Of a DNA stretch of 54,854 bases, positions 1-13,489 are shown piece after piece; within the stretch, counting starts at the first letter, position 1, and every line of letters starts with the position of its first letter. The notes beneath the pieces were generated by a model, which was not told the DNA's origin, did not search any database, and saw only the letters and a list, made by a program, of their open reading frames with translations. The stretch is taken from positions 37,358-92,211 of the forward strand of contig NW_003546247.1 of the NCBI RefSeq assembly GCF_000090795.2, written 5' to 3'. The stretch comes from Amphimedon queenslandica. Lineage: Eukaryota; Porifera; Demospongiae; Haplosclerida; Niphatidae. The position numbers and the translations under genes are program-made.

Positions 1-138
1 TTTCACTGCCTGCAGTACAGTATCCATTATGTCTGACATTTTAATGCTGTGTCAACTGGTGACACTCCCAATTACATGTAGTATACTCAATCTTGTCACT
101 CACGTTTTGCGTTTTGTGCAATACTGCTCTGACTGAAC

Positions 139-1300
139 TTGCTCTCACTCTACCTTCTGTCACAATCACTGCTCTTACTCCCTACAACATTCCTGCCATC
201 ACTTTCTTTCAATCTCCCTACTCTCATTGCCTCACCATCTCACTGCTCTAACTACCACACCAATTCCGTACATTCAATGCCTCACCATCTTTATGCTCTC
301 ACAGCCACACAATCTATCTGCTCTCATTGCCACCCCATGTCCATGCCCTCACTGCCACACAATCACCTACCTTCATTGCCACACTGCTTTCATTGCCACA
401 CCATCTCCTTGCTCTCACTGCCACGCTAAGTCCTTGCTTTCCCTGCTTCACCATCTGCCTGCTCTCACTGCCACTCCACCTTCCTGCTCTAACTACCACA
501 ACCTCTCACTGCTCTCTCTCCTCACTGCCTCACAATCTTCCTTTTATCACTGCCAGACAATCTCACTGCTCTCACTGCCACAGCATCAACCTGCTCTCAC
601 TGCTTCATTTTCTTCCCGTACTCACTGCAACACCAACTCCCAGCTCTCAGTATCTCACAATCTCCCAGCTCCAAATGCCACACCGTCTTTTTGCTCTTAC
701 TCCCATAACTCCTTGCTGTTACTTCCACGTGATTTCTGCCCTCAATGGCACAACATCTTCCTGCTCTCACTACTTTGTCACTATCTTCCTGCTCTCACTG
801 CCACACCATCTCCCTGCTTTCGTTGCCTTACCAAAACCCTGCTCTAAATACCACACCATCTCCCTGCCCTCACTACCACACAAACTTTCTGCTTTCAGTG
901 CCTCACTATCTCCATGCTTCAATGGAACAATATGTTTCTGGTCTAACTGCCACACAAACTGCCTGCTCACAGTACCACACCATCATGATGCTTTTTTGCA
1001 GCCCCATCTCCCTGCTTTTATTTTAACACCATCTCCTGCTCTCAGTGCCAAATCATGTCTCTTCTGTCACTGCCTAACAGTCTCACTGCTCTCATTGCCT
1101 TACCATCGCCTCATCTCATTGCCAAACCATCTCCATGCTCCACCATGTGCCTGGTCTTATTGCCACAATATTACCCAGTTTTCTTTGCTGCACCACCTCA
1201 CTGCTCTCACTGCCACACAATGTTCCTGCTTTCACTAATACAGCATATTCCTGTTCTAATTGCCACACGTCTGACTGCTCTTACTGTCTCAACATCGGCC
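139..1300. repeat. 25-bp C-rich minisatellite, block 1
   Basis: Diverged tandem repeat. One monomer reads approximately CTCACTGCCACACCATCTC followed by CCTGCT (25 bp). The + strand is very rich in C and T and poor in G. Because 25 is not a multiple of 3, each frame reads through a Leu/Pro/Ser/His-rich repeat with a 25-residue period (three monomers), which produces long open frames in several phases. These have no codon-level conservation and I do not call them genes. The block ends where A-rich satellite begins near 1300. Confidence 0.9.
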
Positions 1301-1339
1301 TTAAAAGAAGATATCTGCCTGAAAACAACATACAAAACG

Positions 1340-4300
1340 AAGTGAAGAAAAAAATGAGAAGTCTAGTACTAGTACATGAAATGTTTGAATACTAAACTCA
1401 AATTTCAAAAAATTCAGTCTGTTCAGTGACTTCTGGTATGGTATACCATACAATGAAAGTAAGAAGTACTTAAAATATTTTTAAATACTAAATTCAAATG
1501 ACAAAACACTGATTAGTCACTTCTGATACACACTTTACTTAGAAAGTGTAAAAGAAAGCAACAAATAGTGAGAAATCTGTATTATGTGAGACATCATTTC
1601 GAAACCAATATGAAATGTTAAGAACTTAATCTCGTCACTCACTTCTGATACTTAAGCTATACTACGAAATTGAAAAAAAACAAATAATGTGAACTTCGAA
1701 GAAGAAAATATTTCTGAATGCAACATTGAAAGAAAACTCCGTTATATCGTTCACTTTGTGCATCTTAAACAATATTAAGACACTGAGAAAAAAAAAACTA
1801 AGAAATGAGTAGTGCAGAAAACATTTCCCAACAAAAATTTGATATAGAAACTAAGTTTCCATCATTTTTGAGTAAACTATACCATGAAACTTCAAAATGA
1901 TGTAACAAAGTCAAAAGTAATTGATGTACCATCATTTATTAACTAAACTTAAATGATAAGTTTTCAGTTTCATTAGTCACTACTGGTATAAGCTGTACAA
2001 TTCATAAAAGATTTTAAAACCACTTTTAAATATTAAAAATTTAATCTCGTCAGTCTCTCCTGGCATTTCAATCTTTAGTATGCATCTGAGAAAAAGAAAG
2101 AAATAGTGAAAACTGAGAACATGAAAATCATTTCAGACTGTTTCTGGATATAAAATAGTGGTCTGACTATACATTTCTGGTATTTTATTTGCTACGAAAG
2201 TAAGGACAAATAAAATACACATAAGTACATGAAAAATCATTAAAACCAAACACTAATGAAAACTGAGCCAAATCAGACATTTCTTGCTTTAACTATACGA
2301 TGAAACTAAGAGAAGAAACAGATACACATTGTTTTGGATTCAACCTCAAATAATAAAAACTCAGTCTGATCTGTCTCTTGTGTATTTAAACCACTCCATG
2401 AAACTCAAGAAACTAATGGTAAGAAGTATTTTGTAAAACATCACTTTCAAATTAATTATATCAATGAAACTCAGTTTGATCAGTCACTCCTGGTATAAAC
2501 TTTATTAAACTTAGGAAAAGAAACACTCAGGAGTGGAACATCAAGCATTAACTTAATGCTAATTTCAATTGTGAATTGTTAACTCAGTCTCTTCATATCC
2601 TTTTTGTAAAAACCATACTATGAAACTGAGAAATAAAGAAATTTTACTTATAATTCAGAGAACATCACACATTATATCAAATGCTTTAAGTGACAAGAAC
2701 TTAATCTTTTTAGTCACTCCTGGATATGTAAAATATACTATCAAATTAAATGAGAAAAGACAAAATTATGAAAAGTAGTGCATGGAAAAATGTCAATTAT
2801 TGGAACTGTCTCATCAGTCACTATTTGTTTAAACTTTACTATGAAAGTGAAATATGATGTCACCTATTGTTACAATAAGTCAAGTTTTGAGAAAATCAAA
2901 AATTAATCATTTCAGAATTCCACCACAAATGATAAGTACTTAGTGTGATCAGTCACTTCTGGTATATTAAACTAGACTATAAAAATGAGAAAAGAAAGAA
3001 TAGTGAGGTATCAGTAAAACAAAACATTTTAAAAACCAAACTTAAATATAAAGACTTAGTCTTACAAGTTTTTCTAGGTGTTTGAAGCTATGCTTTATCA
3101 CTAAGAGGAATCCAATAGTGGGAACTGAGAACATCACCTATTATATCAGAATCAGCCTTGAATGATAACAGTCAGAAAAAAATGTAAAGAACTCCAAATT
3201 AGTCTCTTGTGGAAATATAAACTATAAAAATGAAAAAAAAAAAACAAATGGTGAAAACATAAAAGCAAAAATGTTTTAGAATCTAACCACTTTATGACTA
3301 ATCACGTAAGTCATGCAAAGTAAAGTATTCTATGAAACTGAGAAAAAAATGAATAGTCAGAAGTCAGAAAGTTATGAAATATGTCAAAAAATCAATTGAT
3401 AGAACTCAGTCTCATCAGTCACTCCCCCCAGTTATACACCACACTATTACATAACTGAGAATAGAAAAAGTGAGAATTGTTATACAGAAATTTAAAAAAG
3501 CAAGCTCAAATGAAAAGAACTGTCCATTGAGTCACTTCTGATAGTTTTAACTATAGTATGAAACTAAACGAAAAAGAAACGATTAGAGAAGACAAAACAA
3601 ATAGTGAGAAGTAATACTACATGACACATCACTTTAATACCAATTTCAATAATTCAGAACTTAATGAGTCACATCTGTCATTTTAAACGATACACATTGA
3701 AACTAAGAAAAAAGAAACAAGTACTAAGAAATGAGAATCACATCAAATATAATTCTCAAACCAAACAAAATGGATAAAAGCTAAGTATTATCTGTCACTC
3801 TATGTCTAAATTTTAAGAATCCCAATTAAATGATAAAAAAATGAGTTTGATCAGTCACTTCTTGTAATGTAAACCATATCATTATACTAGGTACAGGAAA
3901 CAAGTACCGCAAAGTAAGTGGTTAATGATATATTTTAAAACTAAACTTTTATGATTAAACCTGTCTCATCTAAAAAAGTGAAAAGTAAGTAAACCAAACT
4001 AAAGTAAGAACTCAGTCCGATCATTTACTTCCATTATTTAACACTACAATGAAGCTAAGAAGGAACAAAAAGTAAAATTTACTTTATGAAACTTCTGAAA
4101 TTCGTTTAAAATGCCTAGAACACAGTCACTTCTGGCAATGGAAACTATACTTTGAAATTTAAAGAAAAAAAAGAGATCTCAATGGAATGTGAAAAAGAAG
4201 AAAAATGATAAGAACTTAACAGAACATAAAACATCATTTCGAAATAACCTTAAATTAGAAGGACTCAATTTGATCGGTCACTGTGAAATTATGCCATAAA

Positions 4301-5755
4301 TCAGAAAAAAAGAAATTGATGGTCGAAAGTGAGTGGGACATAATGTATCATTTAAAGCATAACTTAAAGCCATATCATGAAGCTGAAAAAAAATGTTGAT
4401 TGTACATAAACCATCATTTAAGAACCAGTTTTGAATAATTACAACTTAATTGATCTGTCACTTTTGGTATGTTGAGAAACTAAAAAAATAGTAAAAATTT
4501 TTTTTCATAGAATATAATTCTAAAACTAAACCAAGTTTAAAAACTAATTCTGACCAGTCACTTCTTTGTCTAAACTATAATATTAAACTGAGACAGAAGA
4601 AACAAACAATGCATCATTTACAACACAAACCTCAAACAGTAACTGAATCTGATCAGTTACTCCTAGTGCTTTTAATTAATGTGTCACTTCTGCTATTTTC
4701 AGAAACTTAAAAAATAGTAAAAACATCTTTTGATAAAATATAATTCTAAAACTACACAAAATGTGTAAAAACGAAGTCTGACCAGTCACTGCTTATGTAA
4801 ACTATAATATTGAACTGAGAAAAGAAGAAACAACCAAGGCATCATTTACAACTCAAACCTCAAGCAATAACTCAAGTTGATCAGTTTCTCATTGTGCTTT
4901 CACCTTCACAATAAAACTCAGAAGAGGAAAAACAAATACCATACAGCAGGAAATATTTGCGGGGAATTAAATTTTGCGAGTTTGCGATTCGATTTAAAGC
5001 GCAAAATTTAAATCCGCAAAATAATGAAATTCATGCATGACCACAGTAGATAATGCTACAATAACTGTCAAAAACGCAAATATTTAATCCGCAAACCAGG
5101 TTCTTTTTAAGGATTCGCAAAATTTTTCTCCGCAAAATTAACCAGCTGTACGGTAGTTAAGTCAGTAGGATATGATACTTTTTACAACTAAAGTAAAATA
5201 AGAATTCAGAGTAAGTCACTTTTGCTACAAATTACACTATAGAAGTCTAGAAAAGAAACAGATAGCATAAAGTATAGTACATGACACATTGTTTTATAAC
5301 TAATTTCCATTAGTAAGAACTCATTCTGATAAAACACTTCCGGTGTTGTAAACTATGCTATAACAAGTACTTCCAGCAAACAAGTATTACATAAAGCATT
5401 TCTAAAACCAAGCAAACAGGATAAAACAAAGTCCAATCAGTCACTCCCTGTATTACTAAGGAAACTATGAAAGTGAGAAAAGATATAACAGAGAGAAGTG
5501 AGAATAACATTTCAGAAACCAACCTCAAGAAAGAACTTAATATGATCAGTCACTCCTGATACTTTAAACTACACTATTACACTGAGAAATGAGAAGAGAT
5601 AGTTAAAAGTGATTACGACATGAAACATAAAGAAAGAGAAATTATAACAACTAAGTCTGATAAGTCTATTTTACTCAGAAGACAAACGAAATAGTAAAAA
5701 GAAAAACATGAAACAGAAAAACTGGAGTAAAAACTATCTGATATGTCACTTCTGG
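1340..5755. repeat. A-rich satellite, monomer about 105-120 bp, block 1
   Basis: Strongly diverged tandem array. Each monomer carries recognisable landmarks in order: a segment like CTCAGTCTGATCAGTCACTT, then CTGGTATTTTAAACTATAC, then ATGAAACTGAGAAAAGAAAC, then AGTGAGAAGTAGTACATGAA, then CATCATTT with AAACCAACCTCAAATGATAA. The landmark GATCAGTCACTT recurs roughly every 105-120 bases. No coding potential is seen. A small inverted-repeat element at 4939-5153 interrupts it. Confidence 0.85.
4939..5153. mobile_element. 215-bp MITE inside the satellite
   Basis: The left end starts CCATACAGCAGG and the right end finishes CAGCTGTACGG. The subterminal stretches are also inverted repeats: TTTGCGGGGAATTAAATTTT on the left answers AAATTTTTCTCCGCAAAATT on the right. 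The element is flanked on both sides by TA (4937-4938 and 5154-5155), consistent with a TA target duplication. There is no coding capacity. Sequence composition (repeated GCAAA/TTTGC) differs sharply from the surrounding satellite, so it is an insertion. I do not assign the superfamily. Confidence 0.75.
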
Positions 5756-7765
5756 CAAAAGTGGCCACACCAATTCTTCACTCTCACTGCCACACCATCT
5801 GTCTGCGCCCTCTGATACACCATCTTACTGCTCTCACTGCCACACCATCCCTACTCTAAGTGCCGCACCATATCCCTGCTCTCACTGCTTGCCTTGGCGA
5901 CAAAACCATTTTCCAGTACTTATCATGACACCATCTCACAGCTCCCTCTGTTACACAATCTCACTGCTCTCACGGACTCTATGTCACTGTAAAACCTGCT
6001 CTCATTGCTACACAATCTCACAGCTGTCACAGCCACAAAATCTTATTGCTCTCACTTCAATAGGATCTAACTGCTCTCACTGCCACACCATCTCCCTGTT
6101 GCAACAGCCACACAATCGTCCTGCATGCTTCAACTGCCACACCATCTCTCAGCTCCAACTACCTAAACATTTCCCTGCTCTCACTGCCACAAGAGCTCTC
6201 AGCTAACTGCCTCACGATCTTCCTGCACTCAATGTAACACCAACAACCCACATTCATTCCCTCAGTAACTTCTTGCTCACAATGCCATACTGTATCCATG
6301 CTCTTATCACATCAACTCCTCTCACTGTGACACCATCTCTCTGCTCTTAATGCAACACCATCTACCTGCACTCATTGTCACAATCTTCCTGCACCCACCT
6401 CTGACTGAAACACCAACTCCCTGCTTTGACTGCCTCACCATCTTTGTGCTCTGAATAATACAGCATCTCACTTCTTTTATTGCCACTTCATTCCACTGCT
6501 CTCTCAGCAATGCCACACCATCTTCCTACTCTCACTACAACACCATCATCCTGCTTTCACTCCCACGCAATCGCCGTGCCATCACTGCTTGACAATCTCT
6601 CTGTTATCACTGTCACAGCAACTCCTAACTCTTATTGCCTTACAATCTCCCTGCTCTCAATGCAACACTAACACCCTTATTTATTGTTTTACAAACTTCC
6701 TGCTCTCAATGCCTCACTATCTCACAGCTCTCACCACTACGCCAATTCTTGGCTCTCCTGCTACACCAACTACCTGCTCTCACCACTACACCTTCTCCCT
6801 GCCCTCACTGCCACACCATCTTAATGTTCTCACTGCCACAACATCTCCATGCTTTTACTTCCACAACAACTCTGCTCTCTCTGGCACACCATTCCCCGGC
6901 TATCTCTGCCACAACATATTGCTTCTCTCTTTACCCCACCATCTCCGTGCTCTTATTGCCTGATTATTTCCATGCTCTCAACTCATTGCCACATTATCTT
7001 CCTCCTCTCACTGCCAAACAATCTCCCTGCTCTCACTGGCACAGTTTCACTGCTCTCCACACCAACTCGCTTCTCTCACTGCCAAATAATATTCCTGCTC
7101 TCACTGCCACAATATCTCCCTCCTCTCTCTTCCTCACCTCTCACTGCCACACAATGTTTATGCTCTCACTGCTGTCACTGCCTCACAAAGTCCATGATCT
7201 TAATGCCACACTATCTCCCTGCTGTCGCTGTCATGCCATCTCCCTGTCATCACTACTAAACAAACTGACTGCTCTCAGTGCCTCACTATCTCCCTGCTCT
7301 TTCTGCATACCAATTTGCTGCTTTCATTGGCCCACTGAATCCCTCCAACACCATCTACCTGCTCTCATTTCCACACAATCTGCCTGCTTTCATTGCCACA
7401 CCAATCACTGCCTCACCATCTCCCTGCTCTACATGCCACGCCATGTTACTGCCCACACTGGCACACCAACTTCCTGCTCTAACTGTGACACCATCTCTCT
7501 GCTGTCACTGCTACACCATCTTTCTGCTCTCACTGCCACTCCATCTCCCTGCTCTCACTGCCTCACCATCTCCCTGCTCTCACTGCCCAACCATCTCCAT
7601 ACTCTGATTTAGACAGCATCTCACTGCTGTCACTGCCACACCATCTTTTTGCTCTGACTGCCACAATGCTTTTATTGCCATGAATCTCACTTGTTTCACT
7701 GCCACACTGCACTATCTGTCTGCTCTAACTGCCGCAACAAGTCCTTCGTCTCACGGCCCCAACAT
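5755..7765. repeat. 25-bp C-rich minisatellite, block 2
   Basis: Same 25-bp monomer as at 139-1300. It is best preserved near 7500-7600, where successive units TGCTCTCACTGCC... fall exactly 25 bases apart. It is embedded between two satellite blocks, so the minisatellite and the A-rich satellite alternate at kilobase scale. Open frames through this block are by-products of the repeat. Confidence 0.9.
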
Positions 7766-7769
7766 AATG

Positions 7770-9030
7770 CATAGTTTGAAAATCTGTGCTAAATCATAAG
7801 AACTAAGTCTGATCAGTCACTAATGGTATTTTGAACTCTACCTAACTGAAGTAAGACGCAAATTGTATGAAGTAAAAAAGACAGCACATTAATGCAAAAT
7901 CAACCTCAGATTATTAATATGAACTCAGTCTGATCAGTGACTTCTCATGTTTCCAACAATGCAATGAACATGACAAAGAACTGCAGAAATAGTGATAAAA
8001 AAGAAAATAGCACTTCATTTAAAGTCAACTTTAAATGATAAAAACTCAGTCATTGAGTCACTTCTGGTATTATAAACTTACTAAATACCTGAAAAAAGAA
8101 AAACATTTGGTAAGAACTGAGAAAAACATTTTAAAATCATTTGTAAATGTTATTAACTTGGTCTAATTAGTCAGTTGTGGTGTTTTAAAAAGGGCTACAA
8201 AACTGAGGTAGTGAGAGCTAAGAACATATCATTTCAAAATCAACCTCAGAAGATAACAAGTGAGTCTGAAAAGACTTCCGGTATTTTGAACTGTGCTTTG
8301 AACCAGAGATAAAATAATTGAAGACATGAAAAGAACATAACACATAAAACAACCTTTAATAATAAAAATTTAGGCTAATAAACATAACTTATGTTTTTAT
8401 AATCAACCCCAAATGATAAGAACTAAGTCTGATGAGTCAATGTTAGTAATTAAAACTCTACTACCAATCTCAAAAAAATAGTGAGAACTAAGGATATAAC
8501 TCATCAGTGCAGAATTAACCTGAAACTATAAAAACTCGGTGTGATCAGTGACTTCTGGTATCTTGAACAATACTCTGAACCTGACAAAAATGACAGAAAT
8601 AGTTCCAAAGAACACATATTTACAGTGAACTTTTCTTGATAAAAACAGTTTTATGTCACTTCTGGTATTTTCAACAGTACTATGAACCTCAAAAAGAAAA
8701 AAGTGAGAACAGATAAAATAACGTCATTTAAGAACAAACCTGAAGTGATAAAACCTCAGTCTGATCAGTCACTTCTGGCATTTTAAACATCACTTAGAAC
8801 CTGTGTAATAAAAAAAACAGTGAGAAATACAAAGAACGTAACATATTTTTAAAGGTCAACGTTAAATGATAAAAACGTCTATTTAGCCACTTGCAGTGTT
8901 TTAAAATAGGGTAAGGAACTGAAGTACAAAAAGTAGTCAAAATAAAGAACATTACACATCATTTCAAAATCAACCACACATGATGAGAAAGAAGTGTGAT
9001 CAGTCACTTCTGGTTCTTTGAAAAACCTTA
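7770..9030. repeat. A-rich satellite, block 2
   Basis: Same monomer family as 1340-5755. The CAGTCTGATCAGTCACTTCTGG landmark recurs near 7925, 8045, 8160, 8255, 8430, 8540, 8650, 8760, 8870 and 8995, giving a period of roughly 95-121 bp. No genes are seen. Confidence 0.8.
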
Positions 9031-9500
9031 TGAAAACAATTATTAGGATGTACATATATTATTGCTTTGTATGAAACTGACTTTTGGCCGGTACTTAATT
9101 TAGCGTTTATGATCATTTTGTATGAATAATTACTAGAACAATGCCAAACAATAAAGGGGTGAGCCTAAGCAAGCCATAGATTGTGTGCTCTGATCTACAT
9201 GTATGAGCAGGTAAAGCAACTGCACAAGTTTAAATGCAGTAGAATCTAAATTGTTACATTAATTTTGCTATTAAATTACTTCATAAGGCTGAAGTTACCT
9301 TGCTGACAGTTAGAAGCAGTTACTGAATAAATAAGATTGCCATATGATTTGTCAACTTGGGCTAACTGCTAGGAAAGCCTTTGGACACCAGATTAGCCTT
9401 ATCTGCTAAATGTTTCCTAAAATTAAACTCAGACTTGCTGACACCAACCTTTTAAACATTGTGACCACACCACACCTGCTTTTAATGCCTTTTGTGTGGC
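9031..9500. other. Unassigned spacer between array types
   Basis: This stretch lacks the regular satellite landmarks. It holds short pieces resembling the GTGTAAATGCAGC ends of the module that becomes regular further right, near 9220-9245 and 9500. It is probably degraded repeat. No coding region or RNA gene is seen. Confidence 0.4.
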
Positions 9501-10086
9501 TGTGTAAATGCAGCTTCAAACTCAGTATTTCTGATATAAACTATACTTCAAAGTGAGAAGTAGTACATGAAACCATTTCAAACAAGCCTTAAATTTTTAA
9601 AATGGAGTCTGATCAGTCACTTTTGAAATGTACTACACTATCAAACTAAAATAGTAGAAACCAATTCTGAGTAGCAAAGACAATATTTAAAGAACAAACA
9701 TTGAACAATCTGCATTTACAAGGCAATATAACAAGTCAAGATAATAAAATGTTCATAAAACTTTATAAAAACAAAAATACTTTTGAAAGAGTAACGTTTT
9801 AAAAATAAAGCAATTTACGCTGCAGTCTAAATGCAGCCTCAAAGGAAGTTGGATCAGGCTGTCCTGGTATAAGCAAAATAGGAAAGAATAGTGAGAAGTA
9901 GTGCATGAAACATTTTAAAACTAATCCTAAATGATAATAACTCATTCTCATCAGTCACTACACTTATACACAATGATATGAAACTGAGAATGAAAGAAAC
10001 AAGTTAATGAAAGAAAAAAATTATTAAGAAACCAACCTTAAATAATTAGAGCTGTGTTAACATTGCAAAAAAATGAAAACATGATA

Positions 10087-10325
10087 TGTGACCATAATTG
10101 AGAAAAGGGCCCTTATGGCGGATTTTAAAATTGATTGTTACAATGGAAAATATCAACCTGTGAGTGCTTTGTTAGACAATCATTGTTTCTAAAAGTTTCA
10201 TGGTAACTTTTTGCATCCTGTGGAGTAATTTTATGATAAATGGGGCTCAGGAAGTTGGATTTCTTAGGCTAGAAAGACAAATTTCACTACCCGCCATAAG
10301 GTCCCTTTTGTCAATTATGGTCACA
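10087..10325 (+). mobile_element. MITE-239 family, copy 1
   Basis: Terminal inverted repeats of about 36 bp: the left begins TGTGACCATAATTG and continues to CTTATGGCGG, and the right runs CCGCCATAAGG to CAATTATGGTCACA. Length is 239 bp, flanked by TA on both sides. The interior includes ATCAACCTGTGAGTGCTTTG and is nearly identical to copies at 27669, 32231 and 52974, with an inverted copy at 23446. It is non-autonomous and has no ORF. Confidence 0.92.
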
Positions 10326-13239
10326 TATAATCTTGACAAAGCTCTATTGAAACAACAATAGTATTCAAAGTATAATATTTTATACATAATGCATTTTGTG
10401 TTGCAGGTATATCAGTCACTCCCAGTAATAACTATGCTTAAAGAAAAAATAGTAAGTAGTACATGAAACGTCAGTTTGAAACCACTCTTAATAAAATTCA
10501 GCCTGATCAGTCACTTTTGCTATATACTACTCTATGAAAGTAACAAAGAAACATACTGAGAAGTAGAACAGGAAGTATTATGTCAATAGCAAATGTGAAA
10601 CTAAAAGGGCTACGTTTGAATAGCAAAGAAACAAATAAACATGTAATAAAACAGTAATAAACAATGGAAAGAAAACAGTATTGAAAGTGCATGGTTTTCA
10701 AAGCAATGCCTTTTGTGTTGCTGCTGTTAAAGCAAATCAGTTTAATCTGGCACTCGTGGTATATACTATTTTTGAAACTAAGAAAAGTGGAAGTAGTTAG
10801 AATGACAGAAAACATTTTAAAACCAACCTTAAATATTTAAACTGAGTCTAATCAGTAACTCATAATTATTATTATAACTACACTATAACACCAATAAGTA
10901 CTGACAAGTAAAAAGAACAGAAAATATTTTTTAAAGGCTGCATTTCCAAGGTGAAAAGAAAACAAGATAGAATGATAGAACTTTATGGAAGGTAAACAAC
11001 ATTCAAAGTGTGTTGCATTCAAAGTGTATCATTTTTAAAACAATGCATTTTGCATTGCTGTGGAAATGCTGCTTCAAACCCAGTTTAATTATGCACTTCT
11101 GCTATAAATTATATTTAAAACTTAAAATAGTGAGAAGTGGTAAATAAAAAATGATTTGAAACTACCCTGAACTATCAAAAATTAGTCTGATCAGTCACTT
11201 TTGTTTTGTACTACTGTTTGAAAAGAAGTAGAAAAGGAAATATTTAGAAATCCGACTTCAAATAATTATGGCTTCATTCACAAGGCTAAGGAATAAATGA
11301 AAATGTGATAGAATCTTAGAATCTTGATAAACTATGGAAATGAACACTAATAAAACTGTATAATTTTTAAAACAATGCATTTTGCATTGTTGTGTAAACT
11401 AAGCCAAAAACTGACTTTGATCTGTCACTCAAAATATTGAGAAGTAGTACATGAAAAAATATTTAAAAACCAACCTTAAATGATGAAAACTTACTCTGAT
11501 TGGTCATTCTTGTTATATACTACACTATGAACATATGAATGGAATACTGAGAAGTAGAACAGTAAATTTAATCTCAGAAACCAACATAAAAAAATTAAGG
11601 CTGACAAGGATATAAATAAAAATGTGATATTATTCATAAAACTACCTTGCAAAAATAAGTATTCAGTGTGCTGTTCTCAAACAACGTATTTTGCACGCTA
11701 TGTATAAATGCACTATAAAATTCCGTTTCATTAGTCACTTCTTCTAGAAACTATATATAAAAAGAAGAAAAGAATAGTAAGAAGTAGAGTGTGAAATCAT
11801 TATTTTAAACTAAAATGATCAGAAATTAGTCTGATCAGTCACTCATGTTATATACTACACTACTTAACTAAGCAATGAAGAAACAAGTACTGAGAAGTAG
11901 ATCAACATATATTAATTAAGAAACCATCCTCAAATAATAAAAGCTGCATATATATGGCAAAGGAACGAATTGCAACATGATAGATTCTTAATAGAAGTCT
12001 ATGGAAATGGAACAGTAGTTAAAGTTTATCACTTAAAAATGAATTGCAGCGTAAACAAAAACTAAAACTCAGTCACTCCCCATATTAACAAAACATGAAG
12101 AAGAAATAGTAAGAAGCAGTACATGAAAAATGATTCTACAGCTAACCTTAAATGATTACAATTCAGTCTGATCAGTCACTCTTGTTATACACTGCACTAT
12201 TAAAGTAAGAAAGAAACAATTACTGAGAAGTAGAACAGGAAGTATTAAACAAACCTGAAACAAATAGGCAAAGCAAAGAAACAAATAAGAACGTGATAAA
12301 ATAATGATTTAAGAAAATGAAAACATAATACAAGGAGTTACTGATTGAACTTAGAGTTTTAGGTTGCATTTAAACCGCAACTCAAAATGCATTGCGTTTG
12401 CATTACACCTTTAATACTGTTTAACTATACTTGAAACTAAAACGAAGAAATAGTGAGAACTGGTATATCAAACATCATTAGAACTAAGTTTGATCAGTAA
12501 TTGTTGCTACTTACTACACTATGAAACAAAAAAGGAATAAATGAATAGAACAGTAAATACCTTACAACTATGCTTAGAAAATTAGGGCTGTATTTACGTA
12601 GCAAAGAAACAAATAAAAACATAATAGAATCTTAATAGAACCTGAAACTTATTTTGATTAATCTCTCCAATAATACACTATGAAACTAAGAAAAGTAGAA
12701 ACAAATACTGAGAATTATGGAAAAGAAGCAATATTATTTAAAAAACAATCCTTAAACTGATAAGGCTGTGTTAACAAGGCTAACAAACATAAAAACGTGA
12801 CATATAACTAAATTGAACAAAACCGGTAGTGAAAGTGTATTGTTTTACCAACAATGCATTTAGCGTTGTGTTCCAAATACAGCGTATAACTTAGTTTGAT
12901 CAGGCACTCATGATAGAAACAATATTTAAAAGTAAGAAAACAAAATTGTGATGAGAAGTAGTAAATGACATTATTTTAAAACCAATTCTAAGCAATTAGA
13001 ACTGTGTCTGACTCAAGTTATATACTGCACCATGAAAGGAAGAAACAAGGACAAAGAAGTACATCGAACATGAAATATTTTAAAAAATAACCTCAAATAA
13101 TTAAAGCTGCGTTTACATGGCAAAGAGGCACATGAAAACAATAGAATCATATAGAACTCTTTACAGCCAAAACATAATTCAATGAGTATCTTTTTAAAAA
13201 CATTGCATGTTGTATTGCTGTGCAACTGCAGCCTCAAAC

Positions 13240-13400
13240 TCAAGGCTACGTTTACACAGCATGCTTCGTTTCAAAGTATCCACTTTGAACACTTTTGTTT
13301 CAATAAAATTCCATCAAGGTAAACAGAAGCATAAAACAGGCACAAAACTCTGCAGATTGAATCGTTTTTGTTGCTTTGTAAAGAAGGCCTCAGTGTCATG
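13240..13400 (-). repeat. Isolated array module with GGCT/GGCC-type inverted ends
   Basis: Begins AAGGCTACGTTTACACAGC and ends TTGCTTTGTAAAGAAGGCC, so the ends are imperfect inverted repeats. The interior matches the second module of the array but in the opposite orientation. It lies just before the point where the whole array flips. Open frames across it on both strands are not convincing genes. Confidence 0.5.
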
Positions 13401-13489
13401 AAGAACTCGTATAAATTATACTTGAAACTTAAAAAGGAATGGTGAAAAATGGTACAAAAAAACATTTTAAAACCAACCTTAATAGTGCT

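Noticed and set aside
227..1395. Overlapping open frames of up to 303 codons rich in Leu, Pro, Ser and His
   Set aside because: They follow the 25-bp minisatellite in all three phases; the peptide repeat is an arithmetic consequence of 3 x 25 bp. The same holds for 5889-7612.
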